Shown here: one piece after another, positions 1 to 6,595 of the stretch
Numbering within the stretch: position 1 is the stretch's first letter
Layout: every line of letters begins with the position of its first letter
NCBI GenBank assembly: GCA_016936035.1
Contig: JAFGPU010000448.1
Coordinates: 1-8,337, forward strand
Direction of reading: 5' to 3'
DNA length: 8,337 nt
DNA from: Acidimicrobiales bacterium
GTDB lineage: Bacteria; Actinomycetota; Acidimicrobiia; Acidimicrobiales; VFJN01
Program-made: the position numbers and the translations under genes
The notes under the pieces: generated by a model
Told to the model about the DNA's origin: nothing
What the model saw: only the letters and a program-made list of their open reading frames with translations
The model's database searches: none

Positions 1-2
1 CC

Positions 3-740
3 GGGACGGTCGCGGCACCGGGCCTGCCCGGCGCCACCGTCGACGTCGCGCCCGCATGCGCGGTGCTCGCCGGGTGGGATGGCGTCTACGACCTGGACCG
101 CGCCGGCCCTCCGGTGTGGCGCGAGATGATCAGTGGGTTCGACCGGGCGGACCTCCTGGAAGCGGGGCCGTTGTGGGCCACCGCGTTCGACCCCACCCAG
201 CCCGTCGAGACTCCCGCCGGGCTCGCCGAAGCCCCGGCCGGTGGGCCGGGCGCCGACCCCGTGGTGCAGAACCTGGCCCGCGCCGTCCACGTGCTCGACT
301 CGGCGGGCATCGCCGTCGACGCGACCCTCGGTGAGGTGCAGTTCGCCCTGCGCGGTGACGAGCGCGTCCCCATCCACGGGGGCAACGCGTTCGACGGGAC
401 GACCAACATCGTCGGCTACGGCTCCGGGGCGTCGATCCTCGACCCGGCGATCACGGAGCTGTCCCGCGAGATGGTGGCGCCGGGGTCGTCGCTGGCCGAG
501 CTCGACGGCGAGGTCGGCTACCCGATCAACAACGGCACGTCGTTCCTGATGGCGCTGGCGTTCACCGACGACGGCCCCGAGGCCCGCACCTTCCTGACCT
601 ACGGCAACTCCGAGGACCGGACGAGCCCCGACCGCGTCGCGGCCACCCGGCGGTTCTCCGACAAGGAGTGGCGGGAGGTCGCCTTCACCGAGGAGGAGGT
701 CGACGAGGCGACGGTCGAGGCGATCACCGTCCGCGGGTGA
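3..740 (+). CDS. Penicillin acylase family (peptidase S45) N-acyl amidohydrolase, C-terminal part
   Basis: The reading frame is open from the first complete codon (base 3) to TGA at 738-740 and has no credible start, so this is the C-terminal 245 residues of a gene beginning outside the window. S45 enzymes are usually about 700-850 residues, exported, and self-cleave to a two-chain Ntn-hydrolase that removes acyl groups from amides such as penicillins, acyl-homoserine lactones or lipopeptides. The catalytic Ser at the start of the beta chain is not visible here. Family features seen are the WDGVYDLD segment near residue 25, LRGDERVPIHGG near residue 140, and the terminal pattern FLTYGNSEDRTSP followed by FSDKEWREVAFTEEEV. 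This pattern fits the aculeacin-acylase/PvdQ-like branch better than classical penicillin G acylase, but the substrate cannot be told from this part. A strong hairpin follows the stop by about 100 bases. The GTG at 63 is internal, not a start. Confidence 0.85.
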   Translation, partial: GTVAAPGLPGATVDVAPACAVLAGWDGVYDLDRAGPPVWREMISGFDRADLLEAGPLWATAFDPTQPVETPAGLAEAPAGGPGADPVVQNLARAVHVLDSAGIAVDATLGEVQFALRGDERVPIHGGNAFDGTTNIVGYGSGASILDPAITELSREMVAPGSSLAELDGEVGYPINNGTSFLMALAFTDDGPEARTFLTYGNSEDRTSPDRVAATRRFSDKEWREVAFTEEEVDEATVEAITVRG

Positions 741-805
741 CGGCCGGCCGGGGTCGAGCGCCCGCGGCCACCGACCGGGTGATCCACGTGGTGGTTGGGG
801 AGGGC

Positions 806-857
806 GCAGGGCACCGTCCCACCACCGGTGGGTGCAGGGTGCCCGTCCCACCATCGG
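806..857. repeat. Imperfect tandem duplication in the convergent intergenic region
   Basis: Two copies of a roughly 23-base unit beginning GCAGGG and ending GTCCCACCAyCGG lie at 806-828 and 834-857, differing by one gap and about three substitutions. The first copy with its flank can fold into a small hairpin (CCCACC at 818-823, GGTGGG at 827-832, 3-base loop). The second forms the left arm of the larger terminator hairpin. It looks like a local duplication of a terminator half-site rather than a mobile repeat. Confidence 0.5.
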
Positions 858-871
858 CGGGACGGGCACCC
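837..871. terminator. Bidirectional hairpin between convergent genes
   Basis: There is a perfect 13-bp stem, GGGTGCCCGTCCC at 837-849 and its reverse complement at 859-871, around a 9-base loop. It lies 96 bases after the S45 stop codon and 12 bases after the stop of the opposing lipoprotein gene, the expected place for a terminator serving both. No U-run follows on either strand, which is common in high-GC actinobacteria. Confidence 0.8.
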
Positions 872-883
872 CAACGAATGTGG

Positions 884-1708
884 CTAGTGGCCGCCGTGGG
901 CCATGTCCCAGCAGGAGTGGCTCTCGTCGGCCGGCCCACTCGACAGCAGGCACGGGTGGTGGTTGATGAACACGTCGGGCTCGTGCTCCCACCCCGGGAC
1001 GATCCAGGCGTGGACCATCCAGTAGTCGTCGAGGTACAGGTTGATCCCGCCGATCGACTCGCACTGGGCGTCGGACATGTCCTCACCGACGACCATGAAC
1101 GTGCTCTCCAGGTGGCACAGCGACTGGTGGACGTGCCACCAGTCGTTGTCGCCGGCGAAGCCCTCGGGCGGCATGCCGTCGTCGGTGCGCACGTACCAGC
1201 TCATCCCCACCAGCTCGGCGCTGTCGCCGTTGCCCCCGTACTGGAGGAACTCGGGCCGCCGCGGGTCGAACACGTCGTCGATGCGCGTACCCGGGAAGGT
1301 CGGGTTGTGCGGGTCGTAGTCGGGCGACATGTAGTCGTCGGGGCCGAACGTGCCCGGCTCGGTGTGGTGCGTGCCCATGCCCCCGACGTAGGGGACCGAC
1401 ATGTGGAAGCCGGCCGCCTCGGCGTCGCCCACCGTGGGCCACTGCTGCGCCCACCGCAGCGCCGAGTCCAGCTGACCCGACACCTCGAGGCAGTCGTCCC
1501 AGGACAGCATGCCCTTGGTCACGCCAGCGTAGTGGTCGCTGCCGTGGCCGTCGTCGTGGCCGCCGCCCGTCGAGTCGCACCACCAGGGGCGCGTGTCGGG
1601 CATGGTCTCCTGGTGCTCCTGCGCCGCCGGTAGGTAGAGGCATCCGCTGGTCACGAGTGCCATCGCCCCCACCAGTGCCAGCAGGCGCGCGCTTCTGCGT
1701 GGTCGCAT
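884..1708 (-). CDS. His/Cys-rich secreted lipoprotein of unknown function
   Basis: The predicted protein has 274 residues. The N-terminus is a lipoprotein signal: basic MRPRRSAR, a hydrophobic stretch at residues 9-19, then TSGC with Cys23 as the lipidated residue, so the mature protein should be anchored outside the membrane. The ATG at 1708 is chosen because it gives this signal peptide and has a G-rich Shine-Dalgarno sequence seven bases upstream; the frame stays open further but runs antisense to the TetR gene. The mature part has 18 His in the whole protein and six further Cys (44, 73, 198, 216, 253, 266), enough for three disulfides. Notable clusters are an HDDGHGSDH stretch at 51-59, HH 114-115, HVH 192-194, MVHAW 231-235, NHHPC 249-253 and a terminal MAHGGH. 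Many Trp and Asp residues are present. This suggests binding of a divalent metal, but that is inference. I do not recognise a named family. It is transcribed divergently from tetR-alkB. Confidence 0.8.
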   Translation of the reverse strand: MRPRRSARLLALVGAMALVTSGCLYLPAAQEHQETMPDTRPWWCDSTGGGHDDGHGSDHYAGVTKGMLSWDDCLEVSGQLDSALRWAQQWPTVGDAEAAGFHMSVPYVGGMGTHHTEPGTFGPDDYMSPDYDPHNPTFPGTRIDDVFDPRRPEFLQYGGNGDSAELVGMSWYVRTDDGMPPEGFAGDNDWWHVHQSLCHLESTFMVVGEDMSDAQCESIGGINLYLDDYWMVHAWIVPGWEHEPDVFINHHPCLLSSGPADESHSCWDMAHGGH

Positions 1709-1713
1709 GGTCG

Positions 1714-1722
1714 TTCCCCCCT
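1714..1722 (-). promoter_or_regulatory. Ribosome binding site of the lipoprotein gene
   Basis: On the minus strand AGGGGGGAA lies at 1722-1714, leaving about seven bases between the G-run and the ATG at 1708. It decides the start against longer in-frame readings that extend through the divergent TetR gene. Confidence 0.65.
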
Positions 1723-1788
1723 GATCGATGTCCGTGCGCACGGCGACCGTACCGGATGGCCGCCGGGCGGGCTGCGAGCTACACCAGA

Positions 1789-1813
1789 TTGACAGATGTG
1801 GTAAAAGTGTCAA
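1789..1813. promoter_or_regulatory. Probable TetR operator overlapping divergent promoters
   Basis: A perfect inverted repeat TTGACA-N13-TGTCAA ends two bases before the tetR ATG (1815). Its size and position fit an operator for an autoregulating TetR-family dimer. Read on the minus strand, the right arm is a consensus -35 hexamer (TTGACA, 1813-1808), with a weak -10-like CAATCT at 1791-1786, so it could also be the lipoprotein promoter. On the plus strand TAAAAG at 1802-1807, inside the spacer, could be the -10 of a leaderless tetR transcript. Repressor binding would then block both directions. The repeat is seen; its role is inferred. Confidence 0.65.
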
Positions 1814-1814
1814 C

Positions 1815-2408
1815 ATGCTTGATGCCGAGGAACGCATCCTGGACGCGGCGGTCGAGGCCGCCGCCGTCCACGGCATCACCCGCCTCTCGGTGGCCGACGT
1901 CGCCAAGCGGGCGGGCCTGTCGCGCCCGACCCTGTACAAGCACTTCCCGTCGAAGGAGGCGCTGATCGCCGCCGCGGTGCAGCGCGAGGCCGGCGCCATG
2001 GTGGGCGCCGTCAACACCGTGGTCGACGGCATCGACGAGCCCCGCGCGGCGCTGCGGGCCGGCGTGCTGCTCGCCCTGCGCCTGGTCCGTGACCACCCGT
2101 TGCTCGACCGCGTCGTGCGGACCGAGCCCGAGGTGTTGGTGCCGCTGCTCACCACCGACGAGGGGTTGGTGATGTCGGCCATCCGCCTGCCCGTGGAGCA
2201 GATGGTGGCCCGGAAGTTCCCCCACCTCGATGCCGTCGCCGTCCGCCGCCTCGCCGACATCCTCACCCGCCTGCTGGTGAGCTACGCGCTGAACGCCCCC
2301 GACGACCCGCCCGAGATCGTGGCCGCGCTCGTCGCCGCCGTGCTCGCCGACGGCGCCGCGTCACTGCCGTCGATCGCCGCCCACACCGTCACCGAGGAGA
2401 CACGATGA
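1815..2408 (+). CDS. TetR-family transcriptional repressor, probable regulator of alkB
   Basis: This 197-residue protein has normal TetR length. The N-terminal DNA-binding domain covers about residues 5-52: a helix ILDAAVEAAAVHG, then LSVADVAKRAGLSRPTLYKHFPSKEALI, the classic TetR helix-turn-helix with the YKHFPSKE signature. The rest is a helical ligand-binding and dimerisation domain too variable to name a ligand. The start is taken at ATG 1815, just before the conserved domain; an upstream GTG at 1728 would add 29 unconserved residues and read through the operator. No Shine-Dalgarno sequence precedes 1815, so translation may be leaderless. Its TGA overlaps the alkB start codon (ATGA), which implies co-transcription and coupled expression. 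TetR regulators beside alkB are known in actinobacteria; here the gene is upstream of alkB, so it probably represses its own operon and responds to an alkane or fatty-acid-type ligand. The ligand is inference. Confidence 0.9.
   Translation: MLDAEERILDAAVEAAAVHGITRLSVADVAKRAGLSRPTLYKHFPSKEALIAAAVQREAGAMVGAVNTVVDGIDEPRAALRAGVLLALRLVRDHPLLDRVVRTEPEVLVPLLTTDEGLVMSAIRLPVEQMVARKFPHLDAVAVRRLADILTRLLVSYALNAPDDPPEIVAALVAAVLADGAASLPSIAAHTVTEETR
2394..2399 (+). promoter_or_regulatory. Ribosome binding site of alkB inside the tetR end
   Basis: GAGGAG lies within the last codons of tetR, five bases before the alkB ATG at 2405. It fixes the alkB start and supports translational coupling through the ATGA overlap. 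Confidence 0.7.
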
Positions 2409-3625
2409 CCACAGTTGCCGGCACGGGAGACACCGGGCCCGCCGACGGCGGCGCACCGACATCGGACAGCGCACCGACGGAGGGCAGCGCGGCGGTCTGG
2501 CGCGACCCCAAGCGCTACCTGTGGGCGCTCGGCCTGGTGGTGCCGTTGCTGCCGTTCGGCGCCCGGCGCCTCGCCGAGGCGACCGGGTCCGACATCTTCT
2601 GGTGGATGGGGCCGATCTGGATCCTGCTGCTGGTGCCCATCCTCGACACGGCCTTCGGCACCGACAGCTCCAACCCGCCCGAATGGGCCGTCCCCCAGCT
2701 CGAGTCCGATCGCTACTACCGCTGGCTCACCTACCTGTTCATCCCCCTGCAGTACCTGGGCTTCGCCTGGGCGGCGTGGGTGTTCGTGCACGGCGACCTG
2801 TCGGTCGGGGCCCGGATCGGCCTGGCGCTCACCACCGGCACGGTGGCGGGCATCGCCATCAACACCGCCCACGAGCTCGGGCACAAGCGCGACAAGCTCG
2901 AGCGGCGCCTGTCCAAGGTGGCGCTGGCCCAGACGGGCTACGGCCACTTCTACGTCGAGCACAACCGGGGGCACCACAGCCGGGTGTCGACGCCCGAGGA
3001 CCCGGCGAGCGCCCGCCTCGGCGAGTCGTTCTGGCGGTTCCTGCCCCGCACCGTCGTGGGCAGCCTGCAGTCGGCCTGGCGCATCGCCGCGGCCGCGCAG
3101 GCCCGCAAGGGCCAGCGGGTGTGGTCGTGGCGCAACGACGTGCTCAACGCCTGGGCGCTGTCGCTGGTGCTCTTCGGTGCGACGGTCGCGTGGCTGGGTC
3201 CGGCGGTCATCCCGTTCGTCGTCGTGCAGGCGGTGTTCGGGTTCTCGTTGCTCGAGGTCGTCAACTACATCGAGCACTACGGTCTGCTGCGCCAGACCGT
3301 GGCCAACGGTCGCTACGAGCGGTGCCGACCTGCGCACAGCTGGAACAGCAACAACGTCGCGTCGAACCTGGTGCTCTACCACCTCGAGAGGCACTCGGAT
3401 CACCACGCCAACCCGACACGGCGCTACCAGTCGCTGCGCCACTTCGACGACGCCCCCCAGCTGCCGTCCGGCTACGCGCTGATGATCTGCCTGGCGGCAG
3501 TGCCCCCGCTGTGGCGCCGGGTCATGGACCCCCGGGTGCTCGCGCACTACGGCGGCGACGTCGGCCTCGCCAACATCGAGCCGAGCCGTCGCCAGCACGT
3601 GCTGGCCCGCTACGGCGCCACCTGA
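2405..3625 (+). CDS. alkB: Alkane 1-monooxygenase (AlkB), membrane di-iron hydroxylase
   Basis: The 406-residue protein is of normal length for AlkB, an inner-membrane non-haem di-iron enzyme that oxidises the terminal carbon of n-alkanes to 1-alkanols using O2 and electrons from rubredoxin. All hallmark motifs are present: HELGHK at 156-161, EHNRGHH at 185-191, NYIEHYGLLR at 287-296 and LERHSDHH at 327-334, giving the nine expected iron-ligand histidines (156, 160, 186, 190, 191, 291, 330, 333, 334). HSWNSN at 311-316 and the C-terminal YQSLRHF and VMDPRV segments also match the family. Several hydrophobic segments (about 39-52, 66-80, 108-128, 136-153, 250-283) fit the six-helix fold. The first 30 residues are a low-complexity, probably disordered tail. 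There is no C-terminal rubredoxin fusion (only Cys307 and Cys362 occur) and no rubredoxin gene nearby. At the site matching Trp55 of P. putida AlkB this protein has Ile73, suggesting access for longer chains. Confidence 0.96.
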   Translation: MTTVAGTGDTGPADGGAPTSDSAPTEGSAAVWRDPKRYLWALGLVVPLLPFGARRLAEATGSDIFWWMGPIWILLLVPILDTAFGTDSSNPPEWAVPQLESDRYYRWLTYLFIPLQYLGFAWAAWVFVHGDLSVGARIGLALTTGTVAGIAINTAHELGHKRDKLERRLSKVALAQTGYGHFYVEHNRGHHSRVSTPEDPASARLGESFWRFLPRTVVGSLQSAWRIAAAAQARKGQRVWSWRNDVLNAWALSLVLFGATVAWLGPAVIPFVVVQAVFGFSLLEVVNYIEHYGLLRQTVANGRYERCRPAHSWNSNNVASNLVLYHLERHSDHHANPTRRYQSLRHFDDAPQLPSGYALMICLAAVPPLWRRVMDPRVLAHYGGDVGLANIEPSRRQHVLARYGAT

Positions 3626-3641
3626 GCGACGGCCGGGGGGC

Positions 3642-3677
3642 GGCGCCGCATCGTCCGGACCGCGTCTTCGCGGCGCC
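3642..3677. terminator. Hairpin between convergent alkB and F420-type oxidoreductase genes
   Basis: GGCGCCGC at 3642-3649 pairs perfectly with GCGGCGCC at 3670-3677, with a 20-base loop that itself contains the palindrome GTCCGGAC. The right arm abuts the stop codon of the minus-strand gene, and the left arm is 16 bases past the alkB stop. It is a plausible terminator for both genes, without a U-run. The large loop makes it less certain than the hairpin at 837-871. Confidence 0.55.
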
Positions 3678-4121
3678 TCACCCGGCCGGCGGTTCGAGCA
3701 CGACCACGGGGATCACCCGGTCGGTGCTGGCCCGGTACTCGTCGTAGGCGGGCCAGACCGCGACGGCCCGGTCCCACCACGCCGCCTTCTCGTCGCCCTC
3801 GACCTCGCGAGCGCGCAGGTCGTGGACGTCCGGGCCGTCCTGGACCGTGACCTCGCTCGGGTTGGCGAGCAGGTTGAAGTACCAGACCGGGTGCCGGGGG
3901 GCACCGCCCATCGAGGCGACCGCCGCGTAGCTGCCGTCGTGCTCGACGCGCATCAGCGGTGTCTTGCGCAGCTTGCCCGTGAGGCGACCACGGGTGGTGA
4001 GGATGATGCACGGCTTGCCCTCGAGCGTGGCGCCCTCGGCACCGCCGGTGCGCTCGTACTGCTCGACCTGATCGGCGATCAGGTCCCACGGGCTCGGTTC
4101 GTACTCACCCTCCAGCGGCAT
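3678..4121 (-). CDS. Deazaflavin (F420)-dependent nitroreductase/quinone reductase family (DDN-type) protein
   Basis: The 147-residue protein is typical of the small split-beta-barrel DDN family, in which F420H2 reduces quinones and, in mycobacteria, nitroimidazole prodrugs. The conserved core is visible: [17 protein letters not shown] at 40-56, where TTxGxxTGKxRxTPL is the F420-contacting signature, then [24 protein letters not shown] at 65-88, in which SxGGxPxHPxWYxNLxANP is diagnostic. The C-terminal part (W115-W116, Y126, [13 protein letters not shown]) also follows the family. The start is taken at ATG 4121; GTG 4133 in frame would add four residues. Neither has a clear Shine-Dalgarno sequence. 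It converges on alkB and diverges from the esterase gene. The real substrate is unknown; quinone reduction or redox-stress defence is the family-based guess. Its presence implies the cell makes cofactor F420. Confidence 0.88.
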   Translation of the reverse strand: MPLEGEYEPSPWDLIADQVEQYERTGGAEGATLEGKPCIILTTRGRLTGKLRKTPLMRVEHDGSYAAVASMGGAPRHPVWYFNLLANPSEVTVQDGPDVHDLRAREVEGDEKAAWWDRAVAVWPAYDEYRASTDRVIPVVVLEPPAG

Positions 4122-4169
4122 GGGGGAGGACACTAGGCGCTCGTGACTCGGGCGAGTGCCGGGGGTCCC

Positions 4170-4175
4170 TAACCT
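4170..4175 (+). promoter_or_regulatory. Possible -10 element upstream of the esterase gene
   Basis: TAACCT fits the TANNNT pattern of actinobacterial -10 elements and lies 36 bases before the GTG start of the hydrolase. The nearest -35-like sequence (GTGACT at 4143-4148) is too far away at 21 bases, so the call is weak. Confidence 0.25.
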
Positions 4176-4195
4176 GTGGGCGACATCCGCCGACC

Positions 4196-4201
4196 GAGGA
4201 G
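4196..4201 (+). promoter_or_regulatory. Ribosome binding site of the esterase gene
   Basis: GAGGAG ends ten bases before GTG 4212. This favours 4212 over the GTG at 4205, which is in another frame and too close. Confidence 0.6.
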
Positions 4202-4211
4202 CACGTGACCT

Positions 4212-5516
4212 GTGGACCCCCGCACCCGGTACCTCCTGGCCCGTGCCCTGGGCCTGGCCGCCACGGCCAACGCTCTGCGCCCGGCGATCCGCTTCAGCCG
4301 CGTCCCCACCCCCGTCGAGTTTCTGACCGGCCTCCCGGTCTCCGAGCTGCCTCTGCACAACGCCGCCATCCAGGGCGGCCTCGCCCTCCTCGGCGCCCGG
4401 GGTGGCCGCGCCCGGGGCTGGCGCGGTGTGGCGGGCGCCGGGCTGACCGCGGTGTCGCTCGCCGGGCTGTGGCGGCTGCACCGCGACGCCCAGGATGCGG
4501 AGCATGTGCTGGAGGCGGCGCTCGCCGACGGCCTCGGCCCGGGCTACCTCGACGACATCTCCGAGCCCTTCAACCCGGCGCCCGCCAGGCCGCTCGACCG
4601 CCGCTCGATCATCGTGCCCCGCGTCCCGCGGCGCCGCCGCTACACGGCCACCGGCAGCGACGTGCCCTACGGCGAGGCGGGGCGACGCAACCACCTCGAC
4701 ATCTGGAAGCGTGCCGACCTGCCGCACGACGCGGGTGCGCCGGTGCTGCTGCAGGTGCACGGCGGCGCGTGGGTCATCGGTCAGAAGGAGGGCCAGGGGT
4801 ACCCCCTGATGGCCCATCTGGCCGAGCGTGGCTGGGTGTGCGTCGCCATCAACTACCGGCTGAGCCCCCGCGCCACCTGGCCGGACCACATCGTCGACGT
4901 GAAGCGGGCCATCGCCTGGGTCAGGGCCAACATCGCCGATCACGGCGGCGATCCCGACTTCCTCGCCATCTCGGGTGGCTCGGCAGGCGGCCACCTGTCG
5001 TCGCTGGCGGCGCTGACGCCCGGCGACGCCACCTACCAGCCAGGGTTCGAGGACGCCGACACGAGCGTCGCCGCGGCGGTGCCCTTCTACGGGGTCTACG
5101 ACTTCACGTACCGTCACGGCGTGGGCGTGCCCGGCCTCGAGCCGTTGCTGGCGCGCCGGGTGTTCAAGACGCAGCTGGCCGACGACCGCGACTCGTGGGA
5201 CCGGGCGTCGCCGGTGAGCCGGGTCACGCCCGACGCGCCCCCGTTCTTCGTGCTGCACGGCACCAACGACACCGTGGTGCCGGTCGAGCAGGCCGAGCTC
5301 TTCGTGTCGATGCTGTCGGAGGTGTCGCGCCAGCCCGTGGTCTACGCCGAGCTCCCGCGTGCCCAGCACGCGTTCGACGTGATGCCCTCCGTGCGGGCCC
5401 ACCACACCGTGCACGCGGTCGAACGCTTCCTGGCCGTGGTCCGTAGCCGGCAGGGCGGGCCGACGCCGGCCGAGGCGGTCGAGGGCGACGAGCCGGTCGA
5501 GGTCGACCGCGCCTGA
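4212..5516 (+). CDS. Alpha/beta hydrolase, HSL-type carboxylesterase (LipM/LipO-like)
   Basis: The 434-residue protein starts at GTG 4212 behind GAGGAG. The C-terminal two thirds are an esterase/lipase of the hormone-sensitive-lipase group: oxyanion-hole HGGAW at 183-187, NYRLSP at 214-219, the nucleophile elbow SGGSAGG with Ser257, the acid Asp353 in HGTNDTVVP, and the base His386 in AQHAFD. The whole triad is present, so the enzyme should be active on ester bonds of short to medium acyl chains or related lipids. The N-terminal 130 residues are not part of the fold; they contain weakly hydrophobic stretches (about 52-62 and 72-87) that may attach the protein to the membrane. This layout and length recall the mycobacterial LipM/LipO/LipQ proteins, as far as I can judge by eye. 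The last 25 residues are acidic and low-complexity. It is divergent from the F420-type gene and convergent with the AraC gene. A link to alkane use, for example wax ester turnover, is possible but unsupported. Confidence 0.9.
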   Translation: MDPRTRYLLARALGLAATANALRPAIRFSRVPTPVEFLTGLPVSELPLHNAAIQGGLALLGARGGRARGWRGVAGAGLTAVSLAGLWRLHRDAQDAEHVLEAALADGLGPGYLDDISEPFNPAPARPLDRRSIIVPRVPRRRRYTATGSDVPYGEAGRRNHLDIWKRADLPHDAGAPVLLQVHGGAWVIGQKEGQGYPLMAHLAERGWVCVAINYRLSPRATWPDHIVDVKRAIAWVRANIADHGGDPDFLAISGGSAGGHLSSLAALTPGDATYQPGFEDADTSVAAAVPFYGVYDFTYRHGVGVPGLEPLLARRVFKTQLADDRDSWDRASPVSRVTPDAPPFFVLHGTNDTVVPVEQAELFVSMLSEVSRQPVVYAELPRAQHAFDVMPSVRAHHTVHAVERFLAVVRSRQGGPTPAEAVEGDEPVEVDRA

Positions 5517-5524
5517 GCCCTCAC

Positions 5525-5547
5525 CCGGCGCCCCGCCCCGGTGCCGG
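5525..5547. terminator. Hairpin between convergent esterase and AraC genes
   Basis: An eight-pair stem (CCGGCGCC at 5525-5532 with GGTGCCGG at 5540-5547, one G-U pair) surrounds a seven-base loop, starting eight bases after the esterase stop. It is well placed to end esterase transcription. It is 63 bases from the AraC stop, so it may also serve that gene. No U-run is present. The rest of 5548-5609 shows only short imperfect palindromes. Confidence 0.55.
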
Positions 5548-5609
5548 TCAGGCGGTGGCCGCAGCAGGTCGATCGGTGCCGTGCCACGGGACGATCGGCG
5601 GCCGTCGCG

Positions 5610-6458
5610 TCAGCCGGCGACGCCGCCGCCCGCCGGGAGCTGGTCGCCGACCAGTTGCGACGGCGTGCACCCCCCGAGCGCGTGGAACTCGCGCACGAGG
5701 TGGCTGTGATCGGCGTAGCCGCACGTTGCCGCGAGGTCCGCGATGGACCGGACCGGGCCGGCGCGCAGCACCTCGACCGCGCGGCGGAAGCGCAGGATGC
5801 GCCCGGTGGGCTTCGGGGCCAGCCCGACCTGGGCCCGGAAGCGGACGCCGAAGTGGCGCCTGCTCCAGCCGATCTCGTCGGCCAGCACGCTGACCGGGAC
5901 CTGGCCGTGCGAGCGCTCGAGCTGCGCCCACGCCCAGAGGACCGCCCGGTCGGGCTCGGGGCCCTCCGCCACGCGCTCCAGGAGGACCCGGTCGAGCAGA
6001 GCGAAGCGCTCGCCCCACTCGGCGGTCGAGGCCAGGCGCTCCTCCAGCTCGGTGACCGAACGCCCGAACAGGTCGTCGAGCGCGACGCACTCGTTCGCGA
6101 CCTCGGCGGGATCGCCCAGCAGCCGGGCCGCGCCGGGCGGCGTGAGCTTCACCTCGACACCGTGCTGGTCGCCGTGGTGCTCGGTGATGGCGTAGCCCTC
6201 GTGCAACCCGGCCACGAACGAGCTCATGCGCCGGCCGGCCGAGCTGGAGCGCGACATCTCGACGAGGTCGAGGGGAGCGCCGAGGTTGAGGATCATCGTC
6301 ACGTCGCCGTTGGCCACCTCGCGGCGACGGAACGGCGAGGAGGCGTCCTCGACGTAGCCGCAGTAGGGACCGGCGACGATCCCGGCCAGGGCCGGGTGGG
6401 GCGCGCGAAACGCCATGGTCCACGCGTAGGCGTCACCTCGGTGGTGCGTGACCGTCAC
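5610..6458 (-). CDS. AraC-family transcriptional regulator
   Basis: From GTG 6458 the protein has 282 residues. The C-terminal third is an AraC/XylS DNA-binding domain with two helix-turn-helix motifs: [28 protein letters not shown] at about 189-216, and [33 protein letters not shown] at about 237-269, the latter with the usual GYxDxSHLxREF signature. The N-terminal domain ([46 protein letters not shown]) resembles the cupin-like sensor half of actinobacterial AraC proteins with unknown effectors. The start is uncertain: ATG 6416 is a cleaner codon but removes the Trp13 region that usually precedes RAPHP in relatives as I recall them, and neither start has a clear Shine-Dalgarno sequence. It is divergent from the sigma-factor gene, with 192 bases between them, so it may regulate that gene or itself. 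The ligand and target are unknown. Confidence 0.88.
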   Translation of the reverse strand: MTVTHHRGDAYAWTMAFRAPHPALAGIVAGPYCGYVEDASSPFRRREVANGDVTMILNLGAPLDLVEMSRSSSAGRRMSSFVAGLHEGYAITEHHGDQHGVEVKLTPPGAARLLGDPAEVANECVALDDLFGRSVTELEERLASTAEWGERFALLDRVLLERVAEGPEPDRAVLWAWAQLERSHGQVPVSVLADEIGWSRRHFGVRFRAQVGLAPKPTGRILRFRRAVEVLRAGPVRSIADLAATCGYADHSHLVREFHALGGCTPSQLVGDQLPAGGGVAG

Positions 6459-6589
6459 GCCGTCGGGTGCCACGGCACCAGTGTGCCAAGCGGACGGCCC
6501 GGCGTCGTCCGTGCCCGCTCCGCCCGGGGGAGGGCCACCCGGCCCGGCCGGCACCGCGCAGAGGTGTGGGCGTCGCCGCCCCGCCTTCG

Positions 6590-6595
6590 TAACAT
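6590..6595 (+). promoter_or_regulatory. Possible -10 element upstream of the sigma-factor gene
   Basis: TAACAT lies 55 bases before the ATG of the sigma-factor gene and resembles the TAACCT at 4170-4175. No good -35 partner is seen at normal spacing. Apart from this and a Shine-Dalgarno sequence (AGGTGGAG, 6637-6644), nothing recognisable was found in the 192-base divergent region 6459-6650. Confidence 0.25.

Noticed and set aside
668..1633. A 321-codon plus-strand frame opposite the lipoprotein gene
   Set aside because: Its Val/Arg/His-rich composition has no domain, and it crosses the strong terminator hairpin at 837-871. The lipoprotein frame has a signal peptide and a ribosome binding site.
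1789..1816. TTGACA at 1789 as -35 of a plus-strand promoter with CAACAT (1811-1816) as -10
   Set aside because: Transcription would begin after the tetR ATG, and no later in-frame start precedes the helix-turn-helix domain. The arms are better read as an operator.
1709..2266. N-terminal extension of the lipoprotein frame to 2266
   Set aside because: It runs antisense through the TetR gene, has no family features, and would bury the lipoprotein signal peptide inside the protein.
2282..3598. A 438-codon open frame on the minus strand across tetR and alkB
   Set aside because: It is antisense to alkB, whose His motifs are unmistakable. Its translation is a low-complexity mix of Arg, His, Val and Gly typical of a GC-rich shadow frame.
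3530..3625. A possible fused rubredoxin at the AlkB C-terminus
   Set aside because: No Cys residues occur after Cys362 and there are no CxxC pairs.
4122..5414. N-terminal extension of the F420-type gene to 5414
   Set aside because: It is antisense to the esterase with its complete catalytic triad; the known family is only about 150 residues.
4205..5446. GTG-started frame across the esterase gene
   Set aside because: Its Arg/Pro/Ala-rich translation is a shadow of the esterase frame; its start is only four bases from GAGGAG and it lacks any motif.
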